In this document: in pieces, positions 1-5,132 of the stretch | How the letters are laid out: every line of letters starts with the position of its first letter | Numbering within the stretch: position 1 is the first letter of the stretch | From: Bacteroidales bacterium | GTDB lineage: Bacteria; Bacteroidota; Bacteroidia; Bacteroidales; UBA932 | Assembly (NCBI GenBank): GCA_017429885.1 | Contig: JAFROA010000453.1 | Span: 1 to 5,132, forward strand | Reading direction: 5' to 3' | Length of the DNA stretch: 5,132 nt | Made by a program: the position numbers and the translations under genes | The notes under the pieces: model-generated | What the model saw: only the letters and a program-made list of their open reading frames with translations | Database searches by the model: none | What the model was told of the DNA's origin: nothing

Positions 1-1257
1 CAGAATTACACTTTCCGTTACCACGAGGCGATGCGCCTCTTGAACGTGGCCCCGCCTTCCATCGAGCCAAGGGCTTCAGGGCATATCATAGAGCAGATTG
101 AGACGATCAAGAAGATTCTTGAAGCCGGATATGCCTATATCTCAAACGGCTCCGTATACTTCGACGTGGAGAAGTACAACGAGAAGCATCATTATGGCGT
201 GCTTTCCGGCCGCAATCTTGACGATACCTTGGAAGGAACCCGTACTTTGGACGGACAGAGTGATAAAAAGGCCCCATATGATTTCGCTCTATGGAAGAAG
301 GCGGAGCCTGAGCACATCATGCACTGGCCGAGTCCATGGAGTGAGGGTTTCCCTGGTTGGCATCTGGAGTGCTCTGTGATGGGAGAGAAGTACCTCGGTG
401 AGGAGTTCGACATTCACGGAGGTGGAATGGACCTGATGTTCCCTCATCATGAATGCGAGATTGCTCAGAATGTTGCCTGGAGAGGCACCAGAGGCGTCCG
501 CTACTGGGTCCACAACAACATGATCACCATCAATGGCCAGAAGATGGGCAAGTCGTTGGGGAACTTCATCACCCTCCCTGAGTTGTTCTCAGGAAGCCAT
601 CCTAAATTGGATCAGGCATATTCCCCGATGACGGTGCGCTTCTTCATCCTTCAGGCACATTACCGCGGCACGCTCGACTTCAGCAATGAGGCTCTGCAGG
701 CCTCTGAGAAGGCTTTGAAGAGGGTCCTTCAGGCATACAAGGATCTGACCGCTATCGCGAAAGCCAATGGTGTCATCCTGAACGAAGCGAAGGATCTCCC
801 TTACGGCGAGCTTTCTTCCGTTATCGCACCGGACACCTGCCCTGCGGACTCAGCGGAAATCAAAGCGATCTTCGAAGGTGTCTACGACGCCCTTTGCGAC
901 GATCTCAACACACCGGTCGCCCTGTCGCACATTTTTGAGGCGGTTAGGATCATAAACTCAGCCAAGTCAGGGGATGCACGGTCAAAGCCGTGCATGACTG
1001 AAGGCGACCTCAAGACCCTTGTCCAGGTATTCGACGACATCGTCTTCGGTGTCCTTGGGCTCAAGGACGAGAGTGCGGGCGAAAGTGGCAAGGGCCAAGA
1101 AGTTATCTCCGGACTTATGGACATGGTTCTTGAGGAGAGGGCGAAGGCGAAGGCCGCGAAGGACTGGGGCCTGAGCGACGCTATCCGCGACCATCTCAAA
1201 GCCCTGGGAATCACCGTCAAAGACACCAAGGACGGCGCCGAATGGACGATTGAATAA
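1..1257 (+). CDS. cysS: Cysteinyl-tRNA synthetase, 5'-truncated by window edge
   Basis: Class I aminoacyl-tRNA synthetase that activates cysteine with ATP and charges tRNA-Cys in the cytoplasm. The frame is open from base 1, so the ATG at 31 is an internal methionine; about 80-100 N-terminal residues with the HIGH motif are missing. Seen here: the [16 protein letters not shown] segment (55-102); the zinc-site residues Cys (370-372), His (445-447) and Glu (457-459) around [14 protein letters not shown], which match E. coli C209, H234 and E238; the KMSKS loop as KMGKS (541-555); the DALR-type helical domain with DDLNTP (898-915); and the C-terminal anticodon-binding tail (about 1138-1251), ending at TAA 1255-1257. 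Two linker segments (about 751-860 and 955-1005) look longer than in Bacteroides CysRS recalled from memory and carry repeat-like DNA. The gene converges on the GH92 gene with an 11-bp gap. Identity is very secure. Confidence 0.97.
   Translation, partial: QNYTFRYHEAMRLLNVAPPSIEPRASGHIIEQIETIKKILEAGYAYISNGSVYFDVEKYNEKHHYGVLSGRNLDDTLEGTRTLDGQSDKKAPYDFALWKKAEPEHIMHWPSPWSEGFPGWHLECSVMGEKYLGEEFDIHGGGMDLMFPHHECEIAQNVAWRGTRGVRYWVHNNMITINGQKMGKSLGNFITLPELFSGSHPKLDQAYSPMTVRFFILQAHYRGTLDFSNEALQASEKALKRVLQAYKDLTAIAKANGVILNEAKDLPYGELSSVIAPDTCPADSAEIKAIFEGVYDALCDDLNTPVALSHIFEAVRIINSAKSGDARSKPCMTEGDLKTLVQVFDDIVFGVLGLKDESAGESGKGQEVISGLMDMVLEERAKAKAAKDWGLSDAIRDHLKALGITVKDTKDGAEWTIE
771..797. repeat. Dispersed-repeat-like sequence inside cysS
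   Basis: The core CCTGAACGAAGCGAAGGATC (778-797 less the last base or so) is one base away from the form with CCTGAGCGAAGCG, which I recognise as a short repeat scattered through many unrelated bacterial genomes. It has short inverted ends, ATCCT (775-779) and AGGAT (791-795). It is read in frame as VILNEAKDL; the dispersed form would read VILSEAKDL. The segment falls in a linker before the DALR core that seems expanded relative to Bacteroides CysRS. The sequence match is seen directly. That it inserted as a repeat unit is inference, because no second copy is visible in the window. Confidence 0.5.
967..1001. repeat. Near-perfect palindrome (hairpin) inside cysS
   Basis: A perfect 8-bp inverted repeat, ATGCACGG (974-981) and CCGTGCAT (988-995), flanks a 6-base loop TCAAAG. 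An outer 4-bp stem, TCAG (967-970) with CTGA (998-1001), extends it past a small internal loop. It encodes part of [13 protein letters not shown], between the AVRIIN helix and the DLKTL helix, where related enzymes have a shorter linker. There is no T-run after it, so it is not a terminator. It may be a REP-like palindromic insertion that kept the reading frame, or merely a chance hairpin. Confidence 0.5.
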
Positions 1258-1268
1258 TCAGTCCCTTA

Positions 1269-4208
1269 CTACTTGACTATCACGATATTAGGAACCTTTC
1301 GGGCACCGGCATGGTCGAACTTCCGGTTGTCGTAAGGGAAGTTTATTATTCCTGTCTTATCCGTCCAAAGGGTCGAGGATCCACCTCCGTCAAGGTTAAG
1401 CGCATCCCTCAGGCCGAGAAGACGGGCGACAGTGGCCAGCTCAGAGATGCTCATCCCATCAGCCTGGCCAGGGAATCTGCCGTCCACTACGAACATATAG
1501 ACCATTCCTTTGCCGTCCATGCCGATAACTGTCCTGGGATGACGTATATAGTTGAATGACGATTTCATATCAATAAACGGCACTTTTCCGTCTTTCATAA
1601 GGATCGGGCCAGAGGCGAGGGCTGAGTAATACTCCGTCCTGTAGGTTTCCACCTTAGTGGAATCATACTTCAGTATCTCCAACTTATGACCTTCCTTGTC
1701 TTTCAAGGCAAGGACTCCGTTGGAGCGATCCTCGCCTGACGCCGGAGTCCGTCCCAGAATCTCCCCGTCAATGGAGAAGAAGGTGTGGGGAATAAGCTTT
1801 CTCATATTGAAATAGCTACCATTCAGGGCGATACGGGCTCCCTCACGGATCGCTATCGAGTCGGTGGAGCTAGCCATCTCCCCGGGAGCGTGCACTAAGG
1901 CTGTCTCCCTTCCTGCCGCAGGATATCTCACTATGCTTATGCTCTGAGTCGAGTTCCTGAAGGGAAATTGGGAGTATGTCCACTCAGCGCCATCTCCTGC
2001 GTCCTTCCATTCCCACCCCGCGGCATTCCACTCTTCACGATCTTTTGGAGTTAAAGCCCCCCACTCCCTATTCGGGACCGGACCCATCTCAAGGACAAGT
2101 TCCCCACCAGCCATAATGTCCTCATGGGTGATCCAAGGACCCTCAAGGGAATTCCCATTCAAAGTGGCACTCTGAATATATTTATTCTCATCGGAGACCC
2201 CTTTCGCCTTGATTTTAAACACCTTCCCATTTGAGAGACGCATTTGGGACTCCTCGAAAACCGGACTCCCTATGGTATAGACCGGCTCACCCGGTGTGAC
2301 GGGATAGAAACCCAAGGAGGAGAAAACCACGAATGAGGTCATACCGCCACCATCCTCATCGCCCGGCACGCCCATAAGATCATCCCTGAACCAAGTGTCA
2401 AGCATCTGCCGTATTCTCTTCTGGGTCTTCCAGGGCGCTCCCGCATAGTTATAAAGATACGGAATATGCAAAGAAGGCTCGTTGGCCATTGAGAACTGGC
2501 CCACATTTCCGGTGTGATCCGGGAACTTGGCGTAGAAGAAAAACTTTGCCCTTCCCAAAGGAGTGGCGAACATATTGTCAAGTTCAATCACAAATCGATC
2601 GGGTCCGCCCATAAGAGACACCAGATCCGGTATGTTGTGCTGAACATCCCAACGATAGACCCATGCGTTGTTCTCATCGTAGTATTGACGACCGCCTATT
2701 CCTCCTCCGAAATTGTAGTCAACGTCAGGAATGAATTCACCATCCTTATCCTTTGGATGGAAGAATAAGGTCTCGGGATTAAACAACTTACGGTAGTTGC
2801 CGGACCAATTGAGGTAATACTCAGCGGCTTCCTTCTCCCCTGCAGCCTCGGCGAGTTTTGACAGAGCCCATGCGTCGTACGCTGTCCCGAGGCTCACGGC
2901 CACCGGCTGACGCTGCTCCCATCCATCCACATTAGGGTCGGTCTCAGGCTCTCCATCCTTGAGAGCGGGAAACCAACCGTTATTCCAATAAAACTCATCC
3001 AAGGCCCCTGCCGGACTTCCGCTCCACGGAACTAAAGTCTTCTCCCTCAACGCTTTCTGACCCGCCAAGAAGGCAGCCTTGACATCAATGTCCAAGCCTT
3101 TGGCCAAAGCGTCAGCGAAGGTCGGAATACCATGGTTGGAGTTCATTCTCCGAGAGTCTCCGGTCACCTCAGGGAAAGTGGGCATCCAACCTGTCCCCAT
3201 CTGATCAGCCATCCTTAAATAAGACGCCAATATTTTCTCCTCGATCGGGCGGTCCATAAGGATGCGAAGCGGATGCGCCGCCCTGTAAGTGTCCCAGATC
3301 CAGTCATCAGTGTAGAACGGCACTCCCCCATCCTCATGGACAGAGTTATCGAAAGCGCTCCAATACCGCCCGTCCTCGCTCATTAGGATCGGCCTCTCGA
3401 AAGTCCGGTAATATGAGGTGTAAAAGACTTTCTTACGTTTCTCCGGACCTTTTACGGATATCCTTCCCAAGGTCTCATTCCATATCTTCCTGCCTGCGGC
3501 AGCAAGTGCATCGATATCATAATCCGTTAATTCAGCCCTAAGGTTGGCCTTGGCTTGGGCGATGTCGATGAACGAGATTCCGTAGCGAAGCCTGACGGAT
3601 CCCGTATCGAAACCCAGGGTCGTCCATCCACTTTCCTCCTCTTCGGAAACAACTGTGGATAAGGGCTTTACTTCTGGTTCAAGATATACATAGACCTTTG
3701 TCTCCCCATCCACGGTCTGCCAGCCTTCAAGAGCCTCGCCATTCCAGGAGACTTTACCTTTCCCGCTATAAAGGATGACTTTAACCGGAGAATCCGCCTT
3801 AAGTTCATATATGGCCGAATGATGAGACAGCGCATATCTGGCTTTGACTTCCCCCTCGGAAAGGGTAACCTCGAAGGAATATGGCGTGATGGACTCGTTA
3901 TCATAAGAAACGGGTATAACCGGCCCCTTCTCGCCTCTTGTCGTGACCGAGAGCTTGAAAGCAGAGCGCTCCCTGTGGTTAGTGACTATCACCGGTAAGC
4001 CGTTCAGATACTCGGAAGTGTAATCCGAACGCTCAGGATAGACCCTGAGCATGGAATTCGGCAACTGTACGGTCGGAAATGTCGGCACAAGCAAATGGCT
4101 GATATTACCGGCGTAAGGGTTGACGTAATCTACCGGTTCGAGTTTCGGATCGCCACAAGCGAAAACAACTAGTATAGCCAGCAATGCGGGGAAAATATGC
4201 TTACTCAT
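1269..4208 (-). CDS. GH92 alpha-mannosidase-like / NAGPA phosphodiester glycosidase fusion lipoprotein
   Basis: 979 residues from the ATG at 4208. The start is chosen because MSKHIFPALLAILVVFAC is a classic lipoprotein signal (lipobox VFAC, lipidated Cys18). A longer in-frame TTG start at 4268 would place its first codons inside a terminator hairpin. Domains: GH92 N-terminal beta-sandwich (about 27-230, opening DYVNPYAGN); GH92 catalytic (alpha/alpha)6 region (about 235-715) with DDWIWDTYRAAHPL (301-314), DENNAW (likely general acid Glu512), ANEPSLHIPYLYNYAG (575-590) and PGDEDGGGM (Asp617 and Asp619, candidate base residues; assignments by recall of Bt3990 E533, D642, D644). A short linker follows, then an NAGPA/DUF2233 domain (about 745-978) with NGSYFN (796-801), SGPILMKDGK (866-875), RHPRTVIG (889-896), VVDGR (907-911) and DALNLDGGGSSTLW (935-948). 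GH92 enzymes are Ca2+-dependent, inverting exo-alpha-mannosidases; NAGPA enzymes cleave sugar-1-phosphodiesters. The likely role is envelope-anchored trimming of phosphorylated mannose glycans. Substrate is inference. No Shine-Dalgarno sequence precedes the ATG. Confidence 0.93.
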   Translation of the reverse strand: MSKHIFPALLAILVVFACGDPKLEPVDYVNPYAGNISHLLVPTFPTVQLPNSMLRVYPERSDYTSEYLNGLPVIVTNHRERSAFKLSVTTRGEKGPVIPVSYDNESITPYSFEVTLSEGEVKARYALSHHSAIYELKADSPVKVILYSGKGKVSWNGEALEGWQTVDGETKVYVYLEPEVKPLSTVVSEEEESGWTTLGFDTGSVRLRYGISFIDIAQAKANLRAELTDYDIDALAAAGRKIWNETLGRISVKGPEKRKKVFYTSYYRTFERPILMSEDGRYWSAFDNSVHEDGGVPFYTDDWIWDTYRAAHPLRILMDRPIEEKILASYLRMADQMGTGWMPTFPEVTGDSRRMNSNHGIPTFADALAKGLDIDVKAAFLAGQKALREKTLVPWSGSPAGALDEFYWNNGWFPALKDGEPETDPNVDGWEQRQPVAVSLGTAYDAWALSKLAEAAGEKEAAEYYLNWSGNYRKLFNPETLFFHPKDKDGEFIPDVDYNFGGGIGGRQYYDENNAWVYRWDVQHNIPDLVSLMGGPDRFVIELDNMFATPLGRAKFFFYAKFPDHTGNVGQFSMANEPSLHIPYLYNYAGAPWKTQKRIRQMLDTWFRDDLMGVPGDEDGGGMTSFVVFSSLGFYPVTPGEPVYTIGSPVFEESQMRLSNGKVFKIKAKGVSDENKYIQSATLNGNSLEGPWITHEDIMAGGELVLEMGPVPNREWGALTPKDREEWNAAGWEWKDAGDGAEWTYSQFPFRNSTQSISIVRYPAAGRETALVHAPGEMASSTDSIAIREGARIALNGSYFNMRKLIPHTFFSIDGEILGRTPASGEDRSNGVLALKDKEGHKLEILKYDSTKVETYRTEYYSALASGPILMKDGKVPFIDMKSSFNYIRHPRTVIGMDGKGMVYMFVVDGRFPGQADGMSISELATVARLLGLRDALNLDGGGSSTLWTDKTGIINFPYDNRKFDHAGARKVPNIVIVK
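1272..1976 (-). other. C-terminal NAGPA/DUF2233 domain of the fusion protein
   Basis: Residues about 745-978 of the lipoprotein. The domain family includes the human mannose-6-phosphate uncovering enzyme, which removes GlcNAc from GlcNAc-1-phospho-6-mannose, and bacterial phosphodiester glycosidases. All the blocks I associate with the family are present in order: NGSYFN, SGPILMKDGK, RHPRTVIG, VVDGR with GMSISELA, and the glycine-rich LNLDGGGSST near the end. The domain runs to the stop codon and shows no internal break, so it looks complete and probably active. It has no start or signal of its own and is joined to GH92 in one uninterrupted frame. Confidence 0.88.
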
Positions 4209-4232
4209 ATTGAACGGGGATAAATGGTTCTC

Positions 4233-4248
4233 TTTGTAAATATACAAA
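4233..4248. promoter_or_regulatory. Short inverted repeat upstream of the GH92 gene
   Basis: TTTGTA (4233-4238) and TACAAA (4243-4248) form a perfect 6-bp inverted repeat around AATA. It sits 25 bases before the GH92 ATG and overlaps the candidate -7 element, a position where an operator could act. In AT-rich intergenic DNA such a repeat can easily occur by chance, so this is a weak call. Confidence 0.2.
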
Positions 4249-4268
4249 AAAACAAGGAGAGGCCGCAA
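4237..4268 (-). promoter_or_regulatory. Candidate Bacteroidetes-type promoter for the GH92 gene
   Basis: Read on the minus strand, TATATTTA (4244-4237) matches seven of eight positions of the Bacteroidetes -7 consensus TAnnTTTG. A TTG (4268-4266) lies 21 bases upstream as a possible -33 element. Transcription would begin near 4230, leaving a leader of about 20 bases. The -33 candidate falls in the loop of the upstream gene's terminator. A promoter is expected somewhere here because the terminator separates the two genes, but the -33 match is weak. Confidence 0.3.
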
Positions 4269-4287
4269 GATGTCAGCCTCTCCTTGT
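4246..4287 (-). terminator. Intrinsic terminator of the OB-fold-like protein gene
   Basis: A perfect 12-bp inverted repeat (arms 4252-4263 and 4276-4287, GC-rich centre GAGAGGC/GCCTCTC) with a 12-base loop. On the minus strand it is followed at once by seven T (4252-4246, the first also paired in the stem). It begins 18 bases after the TAG of the upstream gene. The plus-strand side has no T-run, so it acts in the minus direction only. It shows that the two minus-strand genes are, at least in part, separate transcription units. Confidence 0.92.
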
Positions 4288-4305
4288 ATTCAAAACAGAT
4301 AAAGC

Positions 4306-5132
4306 CTACTCGGTAGCTCCATTCAAGGAGTAAAGGCTGGCTTTCTTGCCGGAGGTCTCATAGATATTGTTCTTGGCGTAGTAAGTGAGCTGCCCCTTAA
4401 GGACAACCTCATCACCAAGAGCAACCTGCTTGTCTCCCTCAGCCCAAGACTTCCCGCCGAAATACCAAAGGCTGTATGCCTCGAAATCCTGCTTGGGATC
4501 ATTCTTGAACTCTCCATCATCGGAGATCCAGAAGATCGCTGTTCCGTACTCGACGGAATATTCAGACTGGATCTTGGAAACCTTACCCTTGACAAAAACG
4601 TCAGGGAAGGTCGGAGTGGGCTGGTCAGCGGCCTTAGCCTCGGCTATCGCAGCCTGCATGGCGTCGACGAAAGCGACAGCTCCAGCGATATTGAACGGAG
4701 ACACGGCGTTGCCGAGACCATTCTCATCGGTGGTGGCGCCATTGACGCTGTAAAGCCATGCACCCTTCTTGCTGTCAGTCTCGGCTACACCTTTGTAAAG
4801 GGTTGTCTTGCCGCAAACCACGACCTCGTCACCTACCTGGACCTGGGACTTGCCCTCAGTCCAAGCCTCGCCACCGAACCATTTCACACCATAGCACTCG
4901 AAATCGTGAGTATAATCCGTGGTAGTCTTCTTGTCCTCAGATCCATTGAAGGTGCCATCATCTGAGAGCCAGAAGGTTCCGGTTCCGTAAGAGGCGCTGA
5001 AGTCATAAAGGATAGCGGAGACTGTTCCCTTGATATAGACGTCCTCGTCGAAGGTTGTACCTCCGGTAAGCAATGTGGCGATCTCAGAAGCGGTGTAAGG
5101 GTTAGTGGCTGTTCCCTTAGGATTGTCCACGA
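4306..5132 (-). CDS. Protein with tandem OB-fold-like beta domains, N-terminus outside window
   Basis: 275 complete C-terminal codons are visible, ending at TAG 4308-4306. The frame stays open to the window edge, and the GTG at 5130 lies inside a VDNPKGTATNPYT domain opening, so it is not the start. Two homologous domains follow one another. Paired blocks are VYIKGTVSAI/VFVKGKVSKI, YGTGTFWLSDDG/YGTAIFWISDDG, DFECYGVKWFGG/DFEAYSLWYFGG, VGDEVVVCGK/LGDEVVLKGQ and LYSVNGAT/LYSLNGAT. I know this pattern from secreted or lipid-anchored Bacteroidales proteins annotated as hypothetical or OB-fold-containing. The acidic, aromatic-rich, beta-strand composition fits extracellular ligand binding, but the ligand is unknown. 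There is no catalytic motif and no C-terminal sorting domain. More domains and a signal peptide probably lie upstream. The gene ends 18 bases before a strong terminator. Confidence 0.85.
   Translation of the reverse strand, partial: VDNPKGTATNPYTASEIATLLTGGTTFDEDVYIKGTVSAILYDFSASYGTGTFWLSDDGTFNGSEDKKTTTDYTHDFECYGVKWFGGEAWTEGKSQVQVGDEVVVCGKTTLYKGVAETDSKKGAWLYSVNGATTDENGLGNAVSPFNIAGAVAFVDAMQAAIAEAKAADQPTPTFPDVFVKGKVSKIQSEYSVEYGTAIFWISDDGEFKNDPKQDFEAYSLWYFGGKSWAEGDKQVALGDEVVLKGQLTYYAKNNIYETSGKKASLYSLNGATE
4312..4719 (-). repeat. OB-fold-like domain, copy 2 (C-terminal)
   Basis: About 136 residues from GLGNAVSPFNIAG to LYSLNGAT. It differs from copy 1 by an extra alanine-rich helical stretch (AVAFVDAMQAAIAEAKAADQ) before the first core strand, and by a shorter loop after the SDDG turn. 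The aromatic block reads LWYFGGKSW. It lacks the two cysteines of copy 1. Confidence 0.8.
4732..5115 (-). repeat. OB-fold-like domain, copy 1
   Basis: About 128 residues from GTATNPYTASE to LYSVNGAT. It has the typical domain opening NPYTASEIATLL, followed by VYIKGTVSAI, YGTGTFWLSDDG, a threonine- and lysine-rich loop (SEDKKTTTDYTHD), VKWFGGEAW and VQVGDEVVVCGK. Two cysteines (ECYG and VVCGK) are specific to this copy and could pair, which is speculative. Copy 1 and copy 2 are joined by a short TDEN linker. Confidence 0.8.

Noticed and set aside
31..33. ATG as start of cysS
   Set aside because: The frame is open upstream with family-like residues (YTFRYHEAM), and the HIGH motif region must precede it.
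882..1229. 115-codon open frame on the minus strand
   Set aside because: It is antisense to the well-conserved C-terminal region of cysS, with a serine- and arginine-rich shadow translation.
1240..1275. Possible terminator between the convergent genes
   Set aside because: Only a 4-bp GATT/AATC match is found, with no GC stem or T-run.
1311..1559. Open frame on the plus strand
   Set aside because: It lies entirely opposite the conserved NAGPA domain coding sequence and its translation resembles nothing recognisable.
2514..2768. Open frame on the plus strand
   Set aside because: It is antisense to the conserved GH92 catalytic core, with no start signal or recognisable product.
4209..4268. 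N-terminal extension of the GH92 protein from TTG at 4268
   Set aside because: Its codons are the loop, stem and T-run of the upstream gene's terminator, and the ATG at 4208 opens a proper lipoprotein signal.
4385..4753. 122-codon open frame on the plus strand
   Set aside because: It is antisense to the second OB-fold-like copy; its low-complexity serine- and proline-rich translation is typical of a shadow frame.
5128..5130. GTG as start of the OB-fold-like protein
   Set aside because: It lies within a typical domain opening, there is no signal peptide after it, and the frame stays open to the window edge.
1..5132. CRISPR array, tRNA or rRNA gene, insertion sequence, SusC/SusD pair
   Set aside because: None seen: no regularly spaced repeats, no cloverleaf, no transposase frame, and no transporter or SusD-like sequence in either strand.

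Overview
The window suggests a member of the Bacteroidales (Bacteroidota), probably gut or host-associated. The cysteinyl-tRNA synthetase is closest to Bacteroides-type sequences I remember. The large minus-strand gene is a GH92 lipoprotein of a type common in glycan-degrading Bacteroidales, and its start has no Shine-Dalgarno sequence. The exact genus cannot be fixed from this sequence.

Layout. Bases 1-1257 (+) hold the 3' part of cysS; the HIGH-motif end lies upstream of the window. Eleven bases later, in convergent orientation, is a long minus-strand gene (4208 down to 1269). It encodes a 979-residue predicted lipoprotein that joins a complete GH92 alpha-mannosidase-like module to a C-terminal NAGPA/DUF2233 phosphodiester glycosidase module. 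A 97-bp intergenic gap (4209-4305) contains a strong intrinsic terminator for the next minus-strand gene and a weak candidate promoter for the GH92 gene. Bases 4306-5132 (-) hold the 3' part of a gene for a protein with two tandem copies of a beta-rich, OB-fold-like domain; its N-terminus lies beyond the window.

How the genes work together. cysS is housekeeping and unrelated to the rest. The GH92-NAGPA fusion suggests one envelope-anchored enzyme that handles phosphodiester-capped, mannose-rich glycans such as phosphorylated N-glycans or yeast phosphomannan. The OB-fold-like protein is on the same strand but is separated by a terminator, so a shared function is not shown. No SusC/SusD pair, regulator or transporter is visible.

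Main points of interest: (1) the GH92 + phosphodiester glycosidase fusion; (2) two short repeat-like sequences, one resembling a widely dispersed bacterial repeat and one a near-perfect hairpin, sitting in frame inside cysS at apparently expanded surface loops; (3) a terminator hairpin that falls inside the longest possible reading frame of the GH92 gene and so decides its start.
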